Numbered from the stretch's first letter, positions 41,849 through 51,056 are shown. The stretch: 64,000 nt of DNA from JBLMZI01 sp050258755 (GCA_050258755.1 JBLMZI010000006.1:310001-374000); one strand, 5' to 3'. Notes: generated by a model not told the origin, from the sequence alone. Translations and numbers: made by a program.

Positions 41849-44227
41849 TCACACAATCTTTGATGGGTCTTGCATCGCGCGCAGCAGCCGCATTCCGTTC
41901 AGCGTAACCAGCAGCGAACTGCCCATGTCGCCGACGACAGCGAGCCAGAGGGTCAGCCAGCCGGGAATCACCAACAACAGGATTAACCCTTTCACAATCA
42001 ACGAAAAGGCAATATTCTGCTTGATGATCCCCACGGTGCGGCGCCCTAGACGCACGGTTCCGGCGAGTTTGCTCAAATCGTCCGCCATCAGCGCGATATC
42101 CGCAGTTTCCAGCGCGGCATCGGTTCCAGCCGCGCCCATTGCGATGCCTACGCAAGCCGTTGCCAAAGCCGGTGCGTCGTTGACGCCATCGCCGACCATC
42201 GCGACCTTCCCAAACTCGCTGCTCAATTCCCGGACCGCCAGCACCTTCTCCTCAGGCAGCAAGCCGGAAAGGACACTGTCCGTCCCGGTTGATTCGGCAA
42301 TTGCTTGCGCGGTTGCCGCGTTGTCGCCGGTCAGCATCACTACCCGCCGAATCCCGGTCTGGTGCAGCGAGCGCACCGCAGCGGCACTCTCCGGCCGCGG
42401 CAGGTCAGCGGCGGCGATGACGCCGATCAGACCGCCGGGACCGGCTAAGAACATCACGGTTTTCCCCGATTGTTCAAGCGGCAAGGCCATGGCTTCTGCC
42501 TCTGCAGGCGGGTATCCGGCTTCACGCATCATGCGCAGGCTGCCCAGCCGGTAATTGATACCGCCGACTATGCCAATCACGCCGCGTCCCGGCTCAGCCG
42601 CGAACGATTCCAGTGCTGGCAGCTTGATGCCCTCATGCTGCGCCCGTGCCAAAAAGGCGTGAGCCAGCGGGTGTTCCGACCGAGCTTCCAGGGCCGCTGC
42701 CAGTGCCAGAATATCCTTGGATTCCCAATCCTTCGTAACTGAAAGGATATCAGTTACAACCGGTTTTCCGGTTGTTAAGGTCCCGGTTTTGTCCAGCGCA
42801 ATGACCCGGACCCGTCCTATTTCTTCCAGATAGGCGCCGCCTTTGATCAGTACCCCGGCTCGGGCCGCACTGCCGATGGCCGATACAATGGATACCGGCG
42901 TTGAGATCACCAACGCGCACGGACAGGCGACCAGCAGCATCGCGAGGGCTTCGTAAAACCACTTCTCAAACGGCTGGTGAAATACCAGGGTCGGGAACGC
43001 TGCAACCAGAACCGCAACCGCGATAACGGCCGGCGTGTAATATCTTGCAAAACGATCAATAAACAGCTGGGACGGCGCCTTCTGCGCCTGGGCCTCTTCG
43101 ACAAGTTTCAAAATCCGAGCAATGGTGTTGTCCTTTGCCAAACGGGTCACCCGAACCTCCAGGGCGCCATTTCCGTTCACAGTCCCGGCAAACACATCAT
43201 CCCCGGCTTCTTTGTCCACCGGCATCGATTCACCGGTAATCGGCGCCTGGTTTACAGCGGAGCCGCCCTTTTCAATTTGGCCGTCCATGGGTATTCGCTC
43301 GCCCGGACGCACAACCACAATATCCCCGATCACCAACTGACTGATGGGCATCCTTACTTCGCTACCCCCACGCAAAACCGCGGCTTCGTCAGGGGCCAAT
43401 TCCATTAAGGATCGAATTGAACGGCGGGTCTTATCCATGGTATAGGCCTGCAGCGCGTTTCCCAACGCAAAAAGGAAAACCACGACCCCGCCTTCTTCAT
43501 ATTGGCCAATGGCCACTGCGCCAATTGCCGCAATGCTCATCAGAATATTCATATCCAGCTCACGGGCCGCAAAAAGCACCGTGATTCCGCTTCGGGCGGG
43601 TAAATACCCCCCGAGCAGAATCGCCGCGATAAACAAAACGCGGGGGGCGATTGGCACAGCGGGAAGAACTGCCATCGCGGCAAAGGCGGCAAGCAGCAAG
43701 ACCCCGGACAGGATCGCCGATTGCGCGTACCGGTTGGTCCGCCAGAAAGATTTTGCCGGTATCGAAAATCGCCCGGATTCATCCTCCGGGTACCCGGCAT
43801 AACCTAACTTTGCAATCACTTCAAGAATCGGGTCCAACGGCCCTTCATGCACCAGTTCCATGCGCCCGGATGTGAAATTAACCGACACGGATTGCACCGA
43901 GGACAGCCGGCTAATACTTCTTTCCAGTTTTGCGGCGCAGTCAGCGCAGTCGAGTCCCTCGAGCCGGACGCCGATGGGCGCCGCGGTTTGACCGCTGTTA
44001 ACCTGATATCCCAGGGCCGCAGCCTGTGCGATTACTTTTGCGAGAGGCAGTTCGTCCGGATCGTAAGTAATATCCAACCGGCCAAGGGGAAAGGTAATCG
44101 CAGCTTCATACATTCCCGGAAGCCCTCGAATCGCTTTTTCCAGTTTGGCGGCACAATCCGGGCATTCCAATCCCTCGACCTGAAACACACCGCGCGTTAG
44201 CTCGGGGGTTAAATCAATTCGTTCCAT
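41849..44227 (-). CDS. cadA: Cd2+/Zn2+/Pb2+ exporting P1B-type ATPase
   Basis: About 792 aa. Two N-terminal metal-binding domains with CxxC (GLECPDCAAKLE and GLDCADCAAKLE), membrane domain, transport motif CPC in LVACPCALVIS, phosphorylation site DKTGTLTTGKP, SEHPLAHAF, hinge GDGVNDAPAL, and the C-terminal SSLLVTLNGMRLLR typical of the CadA/ZntA branch rather than copper pumps. It exports divalent soft metals. ATG 44227 with GAGGAAAG is preferred to the ATG at 44275. It follows the ArsR/CadC regulator gene in one operon. Confidence 0.92.
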   Translation of the reverse strand: MERIDLTPELTRGVFQVEGLECPDCAAKLEKAIRGLPGMYEAAITFPLGRLDITYDPDELPLAKVIAQAAALGYQVNSGQTAAPIGVRLEGLDCADCAAKLERSISRLSSVQSVSVNFTSGRMELVHEGPLDPILEVIAKLGYAGYPEDESGRFSIPAKSFWRTNRYAQSAILSGVLLLAAFAAMAVLPAVPIAPRVLFIAAILLGGYLPARSGITVLFAARELDMNILMSIAAIGAVAIGQYEEGGVVVFLFALGNALQAYTMDKTRRSIRSLMELAPDEAAVLRGGSEVRMPISQLVIGDIVVVRPGERIPMDGQIEKGGSAVNQAPITGESMPVDKEAGDDVFAGTVNGNGALEVRVTRLAKDNTIARILKLVEEAQAQKAPSQLFIDRFARYYTPAVIAVAVLVAAFPTLVFHQPFEKWFYEALAMLLVACPCALVISTPVSIVSAIGSAARAGVLIKGGAYLEEIGRVRVIALDKTGTLTTGKPVVTDILSVTKDWESKDILALAAALEARSEHPLAHAFLARAQHEGIKLPALESFAAEPGRGVIGIVGGINYRLGSLRMMREAGYPPAEAEAMALPLEQSGKTVMFLAGPGGLIGVIAAADLPRPESAAAVRSLHQTGIRRVVMLTGDNAATAQAIAESTGTDSVLSGLLPEEKVLAVRELSSEFGKVAMVGDGVNDAPALATACVGIAMGAAGTDAALETADIALMADDLSKLAGTVRLGRRTVGIIKQNIAFSLIVKGLILLLVIPGWLTLWLAVVGDMGSSLLVTLNGMRLLRAMQDPSKIV

Positions 44228-44280
44228 ATTGCTTTCCTCGTTTCCCGCCTGACGCTCCTGCCAGGCGCCGGTCATCTTTA

Positions 44281-44634
44281 CTATTCCCGAATATGGTCGA
44301 GTCCCTGAGCGAAAAGCCGCTCCACATGATGATCGTCCAAGGCGTAATACAGGATTTTCCCTTCCCGGCGGTATTTGACCAGGCGCTGTCCGCGCAGCAG
44401 CCTAAGCTGATGGGAAACCGCCGATTCGGAGGCCCCGATCACCGCAGCCAGATCACAAACACATAATTCTTTTTGCGCAAGGGCATATAATAATTTGACC
44501 CGGGTCGGGTCCCCGAGGGTTTTAAATAGTTCCGCCAGATTTCGAGCCGCTGAATCGGCAATCATCACCGCCCGGACCGCTTGAACCTGCTCTTGATGAA
44601 TACAGCTCACATCGCAGCGATCAGTCTCTTGCAT
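44281..44634 (-). CDS. ArsR/SmtB-family metal-responsive repressor (CadC-like)
   Basis: 117 aa. Winged helix with ELCVCDLAAVIGASESAVSH; the CVC pair plus the N-terminal Cys residues (DRCDVSCIHQ) fit the CadC-type alpha3N site for Cd/Pb/Bi. DDHHVERLFAQGLDH at the C-terminus supplies the His/Asp residues of the alpha5 zinc site. Released from DNA by metal, it would derepress the adjacent ATPase gene. A promoter with a dyad at the transcription start lies right upstream. Confidence 0.9.
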   Translation of the reverse strand: MQETDRCDVSCIHQEQVQAVRAVMIADSAARNLAELFKTLGDPTRVKLLYALAQKELCVCDLAAVIGASESAVSHQLRLLRGQRLVKYRREGKILYYALDDHHVERLFAQGLDHIRE

Positions 44635-44648
44635 TTCGTTCCTCCGTA

Positions 44649-44702
44649 CATATGCTCATGTGTTCATATGTTCAGTATAGCCGCCTCATTCACTTCTGAC
44701 AA
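44649..44702 (-). promoter_or_regulatory. Promoter and operator of the arsR-cadA operon
   Basis: On the minus strand TTGTCA (44697-44702) and TATACT (44674-44679) are 17 bases apart. Just downstream, CATATG-10-CATATG (44649-44670) with inner TGAACACATGAGCA is a dyad covering the start site, as expected for an ArsR-family repressor. Confidence 0.75.
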
Positions 44703-44858
44703 GCGGAATCTACCCGACTCCGGTTTAATCTGTTATCATTGATATGACTACTAGTTATAGATCGTTGTCTGCTGCACACCGAAAGTGTTCCCAAGTCACC
44801 CGCGCGCTTTCCGAAGCATACATTGCTCAAGAAGCCCTTTGATTTGGGGAGACGAAAC

Positions 44859-45113
44859 ATGCAGCGAACCACTTATTATTACGTGCTGGTGCAAAAGCGG
44901 CAGGATGCGATCCGGTTGCTTCAGAAAGCCCGGGATGCTTCGGTTCCCTGCTGCATCGCCCCGGCACCCCGCAGTTCCGGTAAAATCTGCGGGGTCTCTG
45001 TTCGTGTCGCCCAGGAACACCTGGATGCCATTCAGGAATTGATCCGAAGCCACCAGCTGCCGGTCGAACGGATTATGAAACCGCCGGAAAAACAAATGAT
45101 AGGGAGATTTTAG
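44859..45113 (+). CDS. DUF3343-like small protein (putative Se/S carrier type)
   Basis: 84 aa from the ATG 44859 with GGGGAG 7 bases upstream. The pattern, TTYYYVLVQKRQDAIRLLQK at the start, then PCCIAPAPRSSGKICGVSVR with Cys residues, then a helix, fits DUF3343, which family notes describe as a putative selenium or sulfur carrier. It stands two bases before a cysteine desulfurase gene, a pairing that supports sulfur or selenium delivery. This rests on memory of the family and on context. Confidence 0.68.
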   Translation: MQRTTYYYVLVQKRQDAIRLLQKARDASVPCCIAPAPRSSGKICGVSVRVAQEHLDAIQELIRSHQLPVERIMKPPEKQMIGRF

Positions 45114-45115
45114 CC

Positions 45116-46264
45116 TTGAAAGGGATTTACCTGGATAACGCGGCCACTTCGTGGCCAAAACCCGAAAGCGTTTATCAAACCGCCGATCATTTCAACCGCT
45201 TTATGGGCGCGAACCCGGGACGCGGGTCCAATGCCCGAGCCCTTGAAGCCTCAATGACGGTTTTCGAAACCAGGGAAGTCCTGGCCAAGTTGTTCAATAT
45301 CGGGGACAGCGACCGGATTGCGTTTACCTTCAATGTCACTGAAGCCCTTAATGTCGCTTTGAAGGGAAGCCTTTCGCCTGGTGATCATTTGATCATTACT
45401 GGAATGGAGCATAATGCTGTGGCAAGGCCCGCCTTTGCCCTGCAGCAGTCCGGGGTGGATCTTTCGATCGCGCCGTGCAGTCTCGATGGCTCTCTGGATC
45501 CGGAAACCATCCGGTCTTTGATCAAGCCTAACACGCGCGTTGTATGTATGCTGCATGCCTCCAACGTGATCGGAACCATTTACCCGATCGCGGAAGTCGG
45601 CCAAATTACAAGGGAAGCCGGCGTTCGATTGATCGTGGACGCCGCCCAATCAGCCGGCTGCGTTCCTATCGACGTCGAGGCCATGCAGATAGACATTTTG
45701 TGTTTTACCGGCCATAAGGCCTTGTTTGGGTTGCAGGGCACGGGTGGTTTGTGGCTCAGACCGGGAATTGATGTGCGGCCGCTGAAGCAGGGCGGCACCG
45801 GGTCACTTTCCGAGTCCCTGTCCCAGCCGGATTTTCTGCCCGACCTGTTGGAAGCCGGCACGCAAAACGGGCCTGGTCTTGCAGCGCTTGGCGCCGGAGT
45901 CCGATTTATTCTTAAGACCGGCGTGGAACAGATCCGGGCCCGTGAGGAACAATTAACCGCGCTGCTGATGAATGGACTGAAAGAAATTAAATCCGCAAAG
46001 ATCTACGGCCCACAGGATACGGGTCGCCGAACCGCAGTCGTTTCCTTTAATCTTGGTGATTTGGACTGCGGCGAAGTCAGTCTGGCGCTTGATCGGGAAT
46101 TCGGGATTGCCAATCGCTCGGGGCTCCACTGCGCGCCACTGGCACACCGAACCCTCGGTACGATTGAGCGCGGAGCCTGCCGGCTCAGTCCCGGCTATTT
46201 CACGACTGAGCCGGAAATCAAACAGGCACTCAAGGCCTTACGGGTAATCGCCGGGCGGGAGTAA
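45116..46264 (+). CDS. Cysteine desulfurase family aminotransferase (class V)
   Basis: 382 aa. YLDNAATSWPKPESVY is the typical start of this sub-branch. The PLP lysine lies in CFTGHKALFGLQGTGG near residue 200, PLP-aspartate region LIVDAAQSAGC near 175, and the mobile active-site Cys in SGLHCAPLAHRTLG near 340. It removes sulfur (or selenium) from cysteine (selenocysteine). TTG start with GGGAG upstream; the previous stop is 2 bases away, so the pair is one operon. It may feed the DUF3343 carrier. Confidence 0.88.
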   Translation: MKGIYLDNAATSWPKPESVYQTADHFNRFMGANPGRGSNARALEASMTVFETREVLAKLFNIGDSDRIAFTFNVTEALNVALKGSLSPGDHLIITGMEHNAVARPAFALQQSGVDLSIAPCSLDGSLDPETIRSLIKPNTRVVCMLHASNVIGTIYPIAEVGQITREAGVRLIVDAAQSAGCVPIDVEAMQIDILCFTGHKALFGLQGTGGLWLRPGIDVRPLKQGGTGSLSESLSQPDFLPDLLEAGTQNGPGLAALGAGVRFILKTGVEQIRAREEQLTALLMNGLKEIKSAKIYGPQDTGRRTAVVSFNLGDLDCGEVSLALDREFGIANRSGLHCAPLAHRTLGTIERGACRLSPGYFTTEPEIKQALKALRVIAGRE

Positions 46265-46284
46265 CGTATTCATGCGCAGTCCGG

Positions 46285-46446
46285 CTATTCACCCTGCACT
46301 TTATCCGCCAGACCCAGAATCACATGAGCAAGGCCAAAACCGACCAGCCCATCGCCCCATTTACTTTTCTTAAATAGCGTCGCCCCTGCCGCGGTAACCA
46401 GCGCGCCGACCCCGGCAACGGCCAAACCCCGATTGTCTTCTTTCAT
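46285..46446 (-). CDS. Small membrane-associated protein, 53 aa
   Basis: ATG at 46446 with a near-perfect ribosome site (AAAGGAGGTGAAAAAAG). The peptide MKEDNRGLAVAGVGALVTAA continues with a Gly/Ala-rich hydrophobic part, a basic loop (FKKSKWGDG) and a second hydrophobic part (GFGLAHVILGLADKV), suggesting two short membrane segments. No family known. Convergent with the desulfurase gene. Confidence 0.65.
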   Translation of the reverse strand: MKEDNRGLAVAGVGALVTAAGATLFKKSKWGDGLVGFGLAHVILGLADKVQGE

Positions 46447-46652
46447 CTTTTTTCACCTCCTTTCCCTCAGTTTGCCCGGACAACGGCTTCCGGGCACTGG
46501 TGAATTCCTCCACGTTTTTTTAGAGCAACTTTGCCCTATTATCGCCATACCTGATCATCCAGGCAGGGTTCTTCGGAAGGTCCGTCGAATCTTATCCATA
46601 AGCGCTGGTGAACCGGTTGGATGGTTCACTTGGAAAGGAAGCGATCCCCTTG

Positions 46653-46991
46653 GTGAAAAGAAAACTTGTCGTTCTTCTTCTGACACTGGTTTTTGTAGTC
46701 CTTCTCGGCACAGCGGCCTACTCGGCGACAGCTAAAACAAAGACGACCCCGGCTCCGGCGCCGGCTCCTGCGCCAGCCAAACCAAGGTACGCGTATGTCA
46801 ACTATGTTTTTAACAACCGGAACGATGTGATGAATGCGAATGGGCGGAGTTACTCCTGGGCCCAGATGTGGGGCTTTTATAATCAGATGGGCGCGGATGG
46901 CTGGGAATTGATTGCCGTCACGCCAACCGTTCAGGATTCGATCTATGCGGACACCGGACAGATCAACTTCACATTCAAAATGACGTACTAG
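46653..46991 (+). CDS. Small exported protein with DUF4177-like fold
   Basis: About 112 aa. A signal peptide (VKRKLVVLLLTLVFVVLLG, ending near AAYSA) is followed by a Pro/Ala linker and a small domain whose WGFYNQMGADGWELIAVTPT stretch resembles DUF4177 (the G-x-x-GWELV core). The GTG at 46653 is used; a TTG at 46650 sits at a better distance from GGAAG. Function unknown. Confidence 0.65.
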   Translation: MKRKLVVLLLTLVFVVLLGTAAYSATAKTKTTPAPAPAPAPAKPRYAYVNYVFNNRNDVMNANGRSYSWAQMWGFYNQMGADGWELIAVTPTVQDSIYADTGQINFTFKMTY

Positions 46992-47028
46992 GCAACGGTT
47001 TCTTCTCATAGGAGCGGACATCGGATTT

Positions 47029-48210
47029 TTAATCGTGATCCGGTGTCCGCAGGGTTTGGGCTCGGGTAATCGCCTGTTCACCGAACCGGTCTCTGATCCG
47101 ATCCAGGGTTTCATCCAGATCGGCCCGGTCTATAGATTCCGGATTAAATAGATCCTGCTCTTCGACCGCGGCCGTTCCGGACAAGCCGGATACATGAATG
47201 CCGATCAACCGTATCCCGCGTTGAACCGGAATTCGCGCAAGCTGGGCGGTTGCGGCTTGATAGATCGTCATGTCAGCGGCAGTCGGCTCACCCAGTGTCG
47301 TACTGCGGGAAATCGTTTGGAAATCCGGAAAGCGAAGCTTCAGCACAACCGTTCGGCAGGTGAGCTCCGATTGGCGCAGGCGCCGTCCGATCTCCTGTGC
47401 AAATCCGAGCAGAACCCGCTCCAGTTCACCCCGATGATCCACGTCAACCGGAAAGGTCGTTTCCCGCCCCAGCGACTTTGCGTCGCGTTCGCACTCCACT
47501 GCCCGGTCATCTATCCCGCCTGCCAGCCGAAGCATCTGATCAAGCTGGCTGCCGAACACCGGCCGAAGGGTTTCAGGAGAACAGGCTTTAAGGTCTGAAA
47601 TCGTCTGAATTCCCATGCGGTTCAGGTGCGCTTTGGTTTTGGCCCCAATCCCCCATAGGTTTTCCACCGCAAGCGGTCCCAACACATCATCGGCTGCTTC
47701 GGGCCGGATCACCCGGAGTCCATCTGGTTTGGCCAGCTCGGTCGCCAGCTTGGCCAAAAACTTATTGCCGGAAATCCCCACGGAAACCGGCAGACCGGTC
47801 TCCTGCCGAACCCTCGTTCGGATTGCCTCGCCAATGGTCCTGGCATCCCCAAACAGTTTTTCGCAGCCGCTGATATCCAAAAATGCCTCATCAATCGATA
47901 ACCGTTCGATCACCGGCGTATATTCAATCAGGATGGCGAACACCTCGCGGGCGGCGGCCTCATACCGTTTCATGTCCACCGGAAGAAAGATCCCGTCCGG
48001 GCAGAGTAAAACCGCCCGCTTGACCGGCATCGCTGAATGAACACCGTATCGGCGCGCTTCATAAGAACAGGTGGAAACAACCCCGCGCGAATCCAGGTCT
48101 CCGCCCACGATCACCGGCAGATTCCTGAGCTCCGGCCGATCGCGCTGTTCCACGGAGGCAAAAAACGCGTCAAGATCGCAATGAATGATAGTCAATCCGG
48201 TTGTGTCCAT
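47029..48210 (-). CDS. dinB: DNA polymerase IV
   Basis: 393 aa Y-family polymerase. Catalytic acids in IIHCDLDAFFASVEQRDRPE near residue 10 and RLSIDEAFLDISG near 105. The little-finger domain covers about 240-350. It copies past DNA damage with low fidelity. A LexA-like box lies 20 bases upstream, fitting SOS control. No beta-clamp motif was checked in detail. Confidence 0.94.
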   Translation of the reverse strand: MDTTGLTIIHCDLDAFFASVEQRDRPELRNLPVIVGGDLDSRGVVSTCSYEARRYGVHSAMPVKRAVLLCPDGIFLPVDMKRYEAAAREVFAILIEYTPVIERLSIDEAFLDISGCEKLFGDARTIGEAIRTRVRQETGLPVSVGISGNKFLAKLATELAKPDGLRVIRPEAADDVLGPLAVENLWGIGAKTKAHLNRMGIQTISDLKACSPETLRPVFGSQLDQMLRLAGGIDDRAVECERDAKSLGRETTFPVDVDHRGELERVLLGFAQEIGRRLRQSELTCRTVVLKLRFPDFQTISRSTTLGEPTAADMTIYQAATAQLARIPVQRGIRLIGIHVSGLSGTAAVEEQDLFNPESIDRADLDETLDRIRDRFGEQAITRAQTLRTPDHD

Positions 48211-48229
48211 GTAAACCCGCCGACTTTCC

Positions 48230-48243
48230 CGAACGTTTGTTTG
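48230..48243 (-). promoter_or_regulatory. LexA box upstream of dinB
   Basis: CGAACGTTTGTTTG matches the Gram-positive SOS box CGAAC-4-GTTCG with one change, placed 19 bases before the dinB start. Confidence 0.65.
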
Positions 48244-48339
48244 TGTTTATTATAGTTTTTGACACGATCCGGTGCAAAAAAATCCTCCCACAGGATGCCG
48301 GCTTCCTTTTCCTTACAAGCCATAAGACAAGAAAGCAAA

Positions 48340-48374
48340 CAGCCCTTACTGGAGACATGGGTCCCGAAGGGCTG
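48340..48374 (-). terminator. Terminator of the NlpC/P60 gene
   Basis: CAGCCCTT pairs with AAGGGCTG, with inner pairing, followed by TTTGCTTTCTT on the minus strand. Confidence 0.65.
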
Positions 48375-48410
48375 CGTGTGGTCTGATTTTCTGTTTTCCG
48401 TCACTTAAGC

Positions 48411-49139
48411 CTACGGTTCGGGCAGCAGACGCCTTCCGCCGCAGAGTGGATTATACTTCGAATAATAGGCCAGGTTGGTAATCACGACTTTGTGCTTGGC
48501 ACTGCTCGCGTGGACAAAGGTCCCATCTCCGATGTAGATGCCGACATGGTTCACCTGGCGGGCGCCATTGGTCCGAAAGAGCAGGATATCGCCCGGAAGC
48601 AGGCGGGATCGTTCAACCGGGCGCCCAATATGAATCATCGCCGTCGAATGGTGCGGGAGCGAATAACCGAACCGGGCATACACCCAACGCACAAATCCGG
48701 AACAGTCGAACCCGCTGCTGCCGGAGCCGCCAGTCCGGTAGGGGCGATCCTGCATGGTCAGAGCCAGCCCGACCAGTTTTCGCCCCAGGCTGAGGCTTAG
48801 TCCACGTGAGGGTTCCGTCGCCTGGTTTGGCGCCGCCGCGGCGACCTGGACCGGCTGGACATTGGACCCCGATTGAGCTTCCGGTGTGGGAACCGCCAGC
48901 GCCGGTTTTCGCGGCCCGGGATCCGGTACCGGAATCAGCAACGTCATGCCTTCGCGCAGGAAATCCCCATCCAATCGATTCAGTTTCTTTAAAGCGGTTA
49001 CCGAAGTATGATGGTGACGCGCAATGGTTTCCAGCGCGTCACCACGCTTTACCGTGTATTTGTTATTCGCCGCCGCCGCTGTCGATACCCCTAAAACCAG
49101 GATTGTCAAGGCCAAAAGCCCAATTAGCCATCGTCTCAT
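48411..49139 (-). CDS. LysM and NlpC/P60 domain cell-wall endopeptidase
   Basis: 242 aa. Signal peptide (residues 1-23), one LysM (about 26-70, YTVKRGDALETIARHHHTSV), a Pro/Ala linker, then NlpC/P60 from about 120: catalytic Cys in SSGFDCSGFVRWVY, His in VNHVGIYIGDG and a following HASSAKHK. It likely cuts peptidoglycan stem peptides at the cell surface. The ribosome site GAGG is part of a hairpin just before the start, so translation may be controlled. Confidence 0.9.
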   Translation of the reverse strand: MRRWLIGLLALTILVLGVSTAAAANNKYTVKRGDALETIARHHHTSVTALKKLNRLDGDFLREGMTLLIPVPDPGPRKPALAVPTPEAQSGSNVQPVQVAAAAPNQATEPSRGLSLSLGRKLVGLALTMQDRPYRTGGSGSSGFDCSGFVRWVYARFGYSLPHHSTAMIHIGRPVERSRLLPGDILLFRTNGARQVNHVGIYIGDGTFVHASSAKHKVVITNLAYYSKYNPLCGGRRLLPEP

Positions 49140-49144
49140 GAAAA

Positions 49145-49174
49145 AACCTCAATTCGGTACTAGCTTTTGAGGTT
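49145..49174 (-). promoter_or_regulatory. Hairpin that masks the ribosome site of the NlpC/P60 gene
   Basis: On the minus strand AACCTCAA pairs perfectly with TTGAGGTT. The second arm contains the GAGG ribosome site, is followed by TTTTTT and ends 5 bases from the ATG. It could act as an attenuator or as a translation switch. Confidence 0.55.
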
Positions 49175-49317
49175 TCGACATATAATAGAAGATGTCCTCT
49201 TTTCCAGGGAACAGTTCCCAGTTCAATCTCCGGGTTCAAACGAAAAGCCCCGGAGAAGAAACAGGGGGGAAATCCCTGATAATACAGGTTATTCAAAGGA
49301 GCAGGATTTCGTTTATC

Positions 49318-50856
49318 ATGACAGCTCGTTTTCGTTGGTTATTTATCGGACTGGCCGCTATTGGGGTGATCGCAGGATCGTTTGCCGCCGGCTACAGCTT
49401 TCATCATCCATCGCCCACCGGGAAGAATATGGTTGCTTCGCTGAGCAGATTCCCCGGATTTCAAGCGTTTGAAGCCGAAGCTCCGGCAGCCGTTCCTGAG
49501 GTTTTGCCGAAGCGCAGCCCGGCCATTCAGGTTACCATTCATGCGGCCGGAGACTGTACGCTCGGCAATGATGACCGTACACCCTATCCCGGAAGCTTCC
49601 GTCAGATGTTTGACAGCCAGAAAGACCCGTACGCTTACTTCTTCGCAGGGCTGCAAAGCCTGTTTCAGGCCGATGATCTAACCATCGTCAATTGTGAGAC
49701 CTCTTTTACCGATGCCGAAGCACGCTATCCCAAAGATGAAACTGAAGCGACTTACTTTTTCCGGGCGCCGGCCTCTCATGTCCAGATCCTACGGCAGGGC
49801 GGCGTTGATGCAGCCAGCATCGCGAATAACCACACGTTTGACTTTCTGCAGCGGGGACGCGGCGATACGATTCAAGCCTTGGAGCGAGCCGGCATTCCTG
49901 CGTTCGGATATAACCGCGTCCGTATCGTCGAACGGAAGGGGCTCCGGTTCGGACTGGTCGGTTTCAGCATCACCGGGCCCGCTGAAAAGCACCCCAATCT
50001 GAAGGCGATGAAGCGGGCGCTGAAAAGCGGGATTGAAAACGCTTCCGGCCGTTCAGACATCGTGGTTGTAAGTTTCCATTGGGGTGAAGAACACGTCGCC
50101 TGGCCGAACCGGGTTCAAAAGGAGCTTGGCCGGGCGGCGGTCGATTATGGCGCAGATCTGGTGCTCGGCCACCACCCTCACGTGATGCAGGGCGTTGAAA
50201 GCTACAAAGGCCGTACCATTGTCTACAGCTTGGGCAACTTGTGTTTTGGGGGCAGCCGAAATCCGCACGATAAGGATACGTTTGTTTATCAGCAGTCTTT
50301 CGCGTTCTACCCCGAGACCCGCCTGGTGCGCGTGCTCACCCCTAAACTGATTCCCTGTTCTATTTCTTCATCCCTAAAAAGAAACGATTTTCGACCGAGA
50401 TTATTGACCGGAAGCGAGGCTCTGCGGGTTACCCGACGTCTTGACGCACTTTCTTTTCCCTACAGTGCTGAGATGACCCGGCAGTTGATTCGCGCGGTAC
50501 AAGCCGGCAATGCGGCCGCAATTCCCGGCCTTCTGAACCGGGGCGCTGATCCAAATGCGCTCGTCGAAGAGAACCGGGCCGTTCTTGCCCTGGCCGCGGC
50601 CAGAGGCGACAGCGATACGGTTCAAGCTTTGCTCTCGGGTGGAGCCGATCCGGAACCGCCGGTATCGGTCACCTCTCCGCTGGTGGCGGCGGCGAGAACC
50701 GGTTCCCCGGAAGTGGTCCGCATTCTCCTGACTTCCGGCGCGGACCCCAACCGGATCACCGGCGGGGTTTCCGCCATTGAAGCTGCCCAAGACCCGAGCA
50801 TCAAATGCATTCTGATCCAGCATGTTCACGAACAGCCGGCATCCAGAGACGTCTAG
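49318..50856 (+). CDS. CapA-type metallophosphatase-fold protein with C-terminal ankyrin repeats
   Basis: About 512 aa. The N-terminal helix (FIGLAAIGVIAGSFAAGYSF) is a signal or anchor. The CapA/PgsA domain (about residues 70-330) shows HAAGDCTLGN, VNCETSFTD, SIANNHTFDF, VVSFHWGEEH and VLGHHPHVMQGVE, the expected metal and active-site segments. From about 395 to 505 come three to four ankyrin repeats (AAIPGLLNRGADPNALVEE, VQALLSGGADPEPP, VRILLTSGADPNRITGG). The start ATG has CAGGA 11 bases upstream; the frame extends left to 49192. CapA proteins are linked to poly-gamma-glutamate or envelope polymers; the ankyrin fusion suggests a protein-binding role outside the cell. Confidence 0.82.
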   Translation: MTARFRWLFIGLAAIGVIAGSFAAGYSFHHPSPTGKNMVASLSRFPGFQAFEAEAPAAVPEVLPKRSPAIQVTIHAAGDCTLGNDDRTPYPGSFRQMFDSQKDPYAYFFAGLQSLFQADDLTIVNCETSFTDAEARYPKDETEATYFFRAPASHVQILRQGGVDAASIANNHTFDFLQRGRGDTIQALERAGIPAFGYNRVRIVERKGLRFGLVGFSITGPAEKHPNLKAMKRALKSGIENASGRSDIVVVSFHWGEEHVAWPNRVQKELGRAAVDYGADLVLGHHPHVMQGVESYKGRTIVYSLGNLCFGGSRNPHDKDTFVYQQSFAFYPETRLVRVLTPKLIPCSISSSLKRNDFRPRLLTGSEALRVTRRLDALSFPYSAEMTRQLIRAVQAGNAAAIPGLLNRGADPNALVEENRAVLALAAARGDSDTVQALLSGGADPEPPVSVTSPLVAAARTGSPEVVRILLTSGADPNRITGGVSAIEAAQDPSIKCILIQHVHEQPASRDV

Positions 50857-51027
50857 CCGAGCAGATTTAAACAACGAAACGAATTTTTCTTCGCTCATTG
50901 ATATGAATTTGTCGATAAAAAAACCTGGTTCTCCGCCGCCTTCCTTTTTTCGAACCCATCTACAAAAACCCTGTTAAACAACGATAAGATCGATAGTGTA
51001 TGCCTCCGATTTCCCCCCCTGACTTTT

Positions 51028-51056
51028 TTGACCCAACCCTGCGAATATGCTAGAAT
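51028..51056 (+). promoter_or_regulatory. Promoter of the contractile injection system operon
   Basis: TTGACC (51028-51033) and TAGAAT (51051-51056) are exactly 17 bases apart on the plus strand, a good sigma-A match. Transcription would begin near 51063. Confidence 0.7.
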
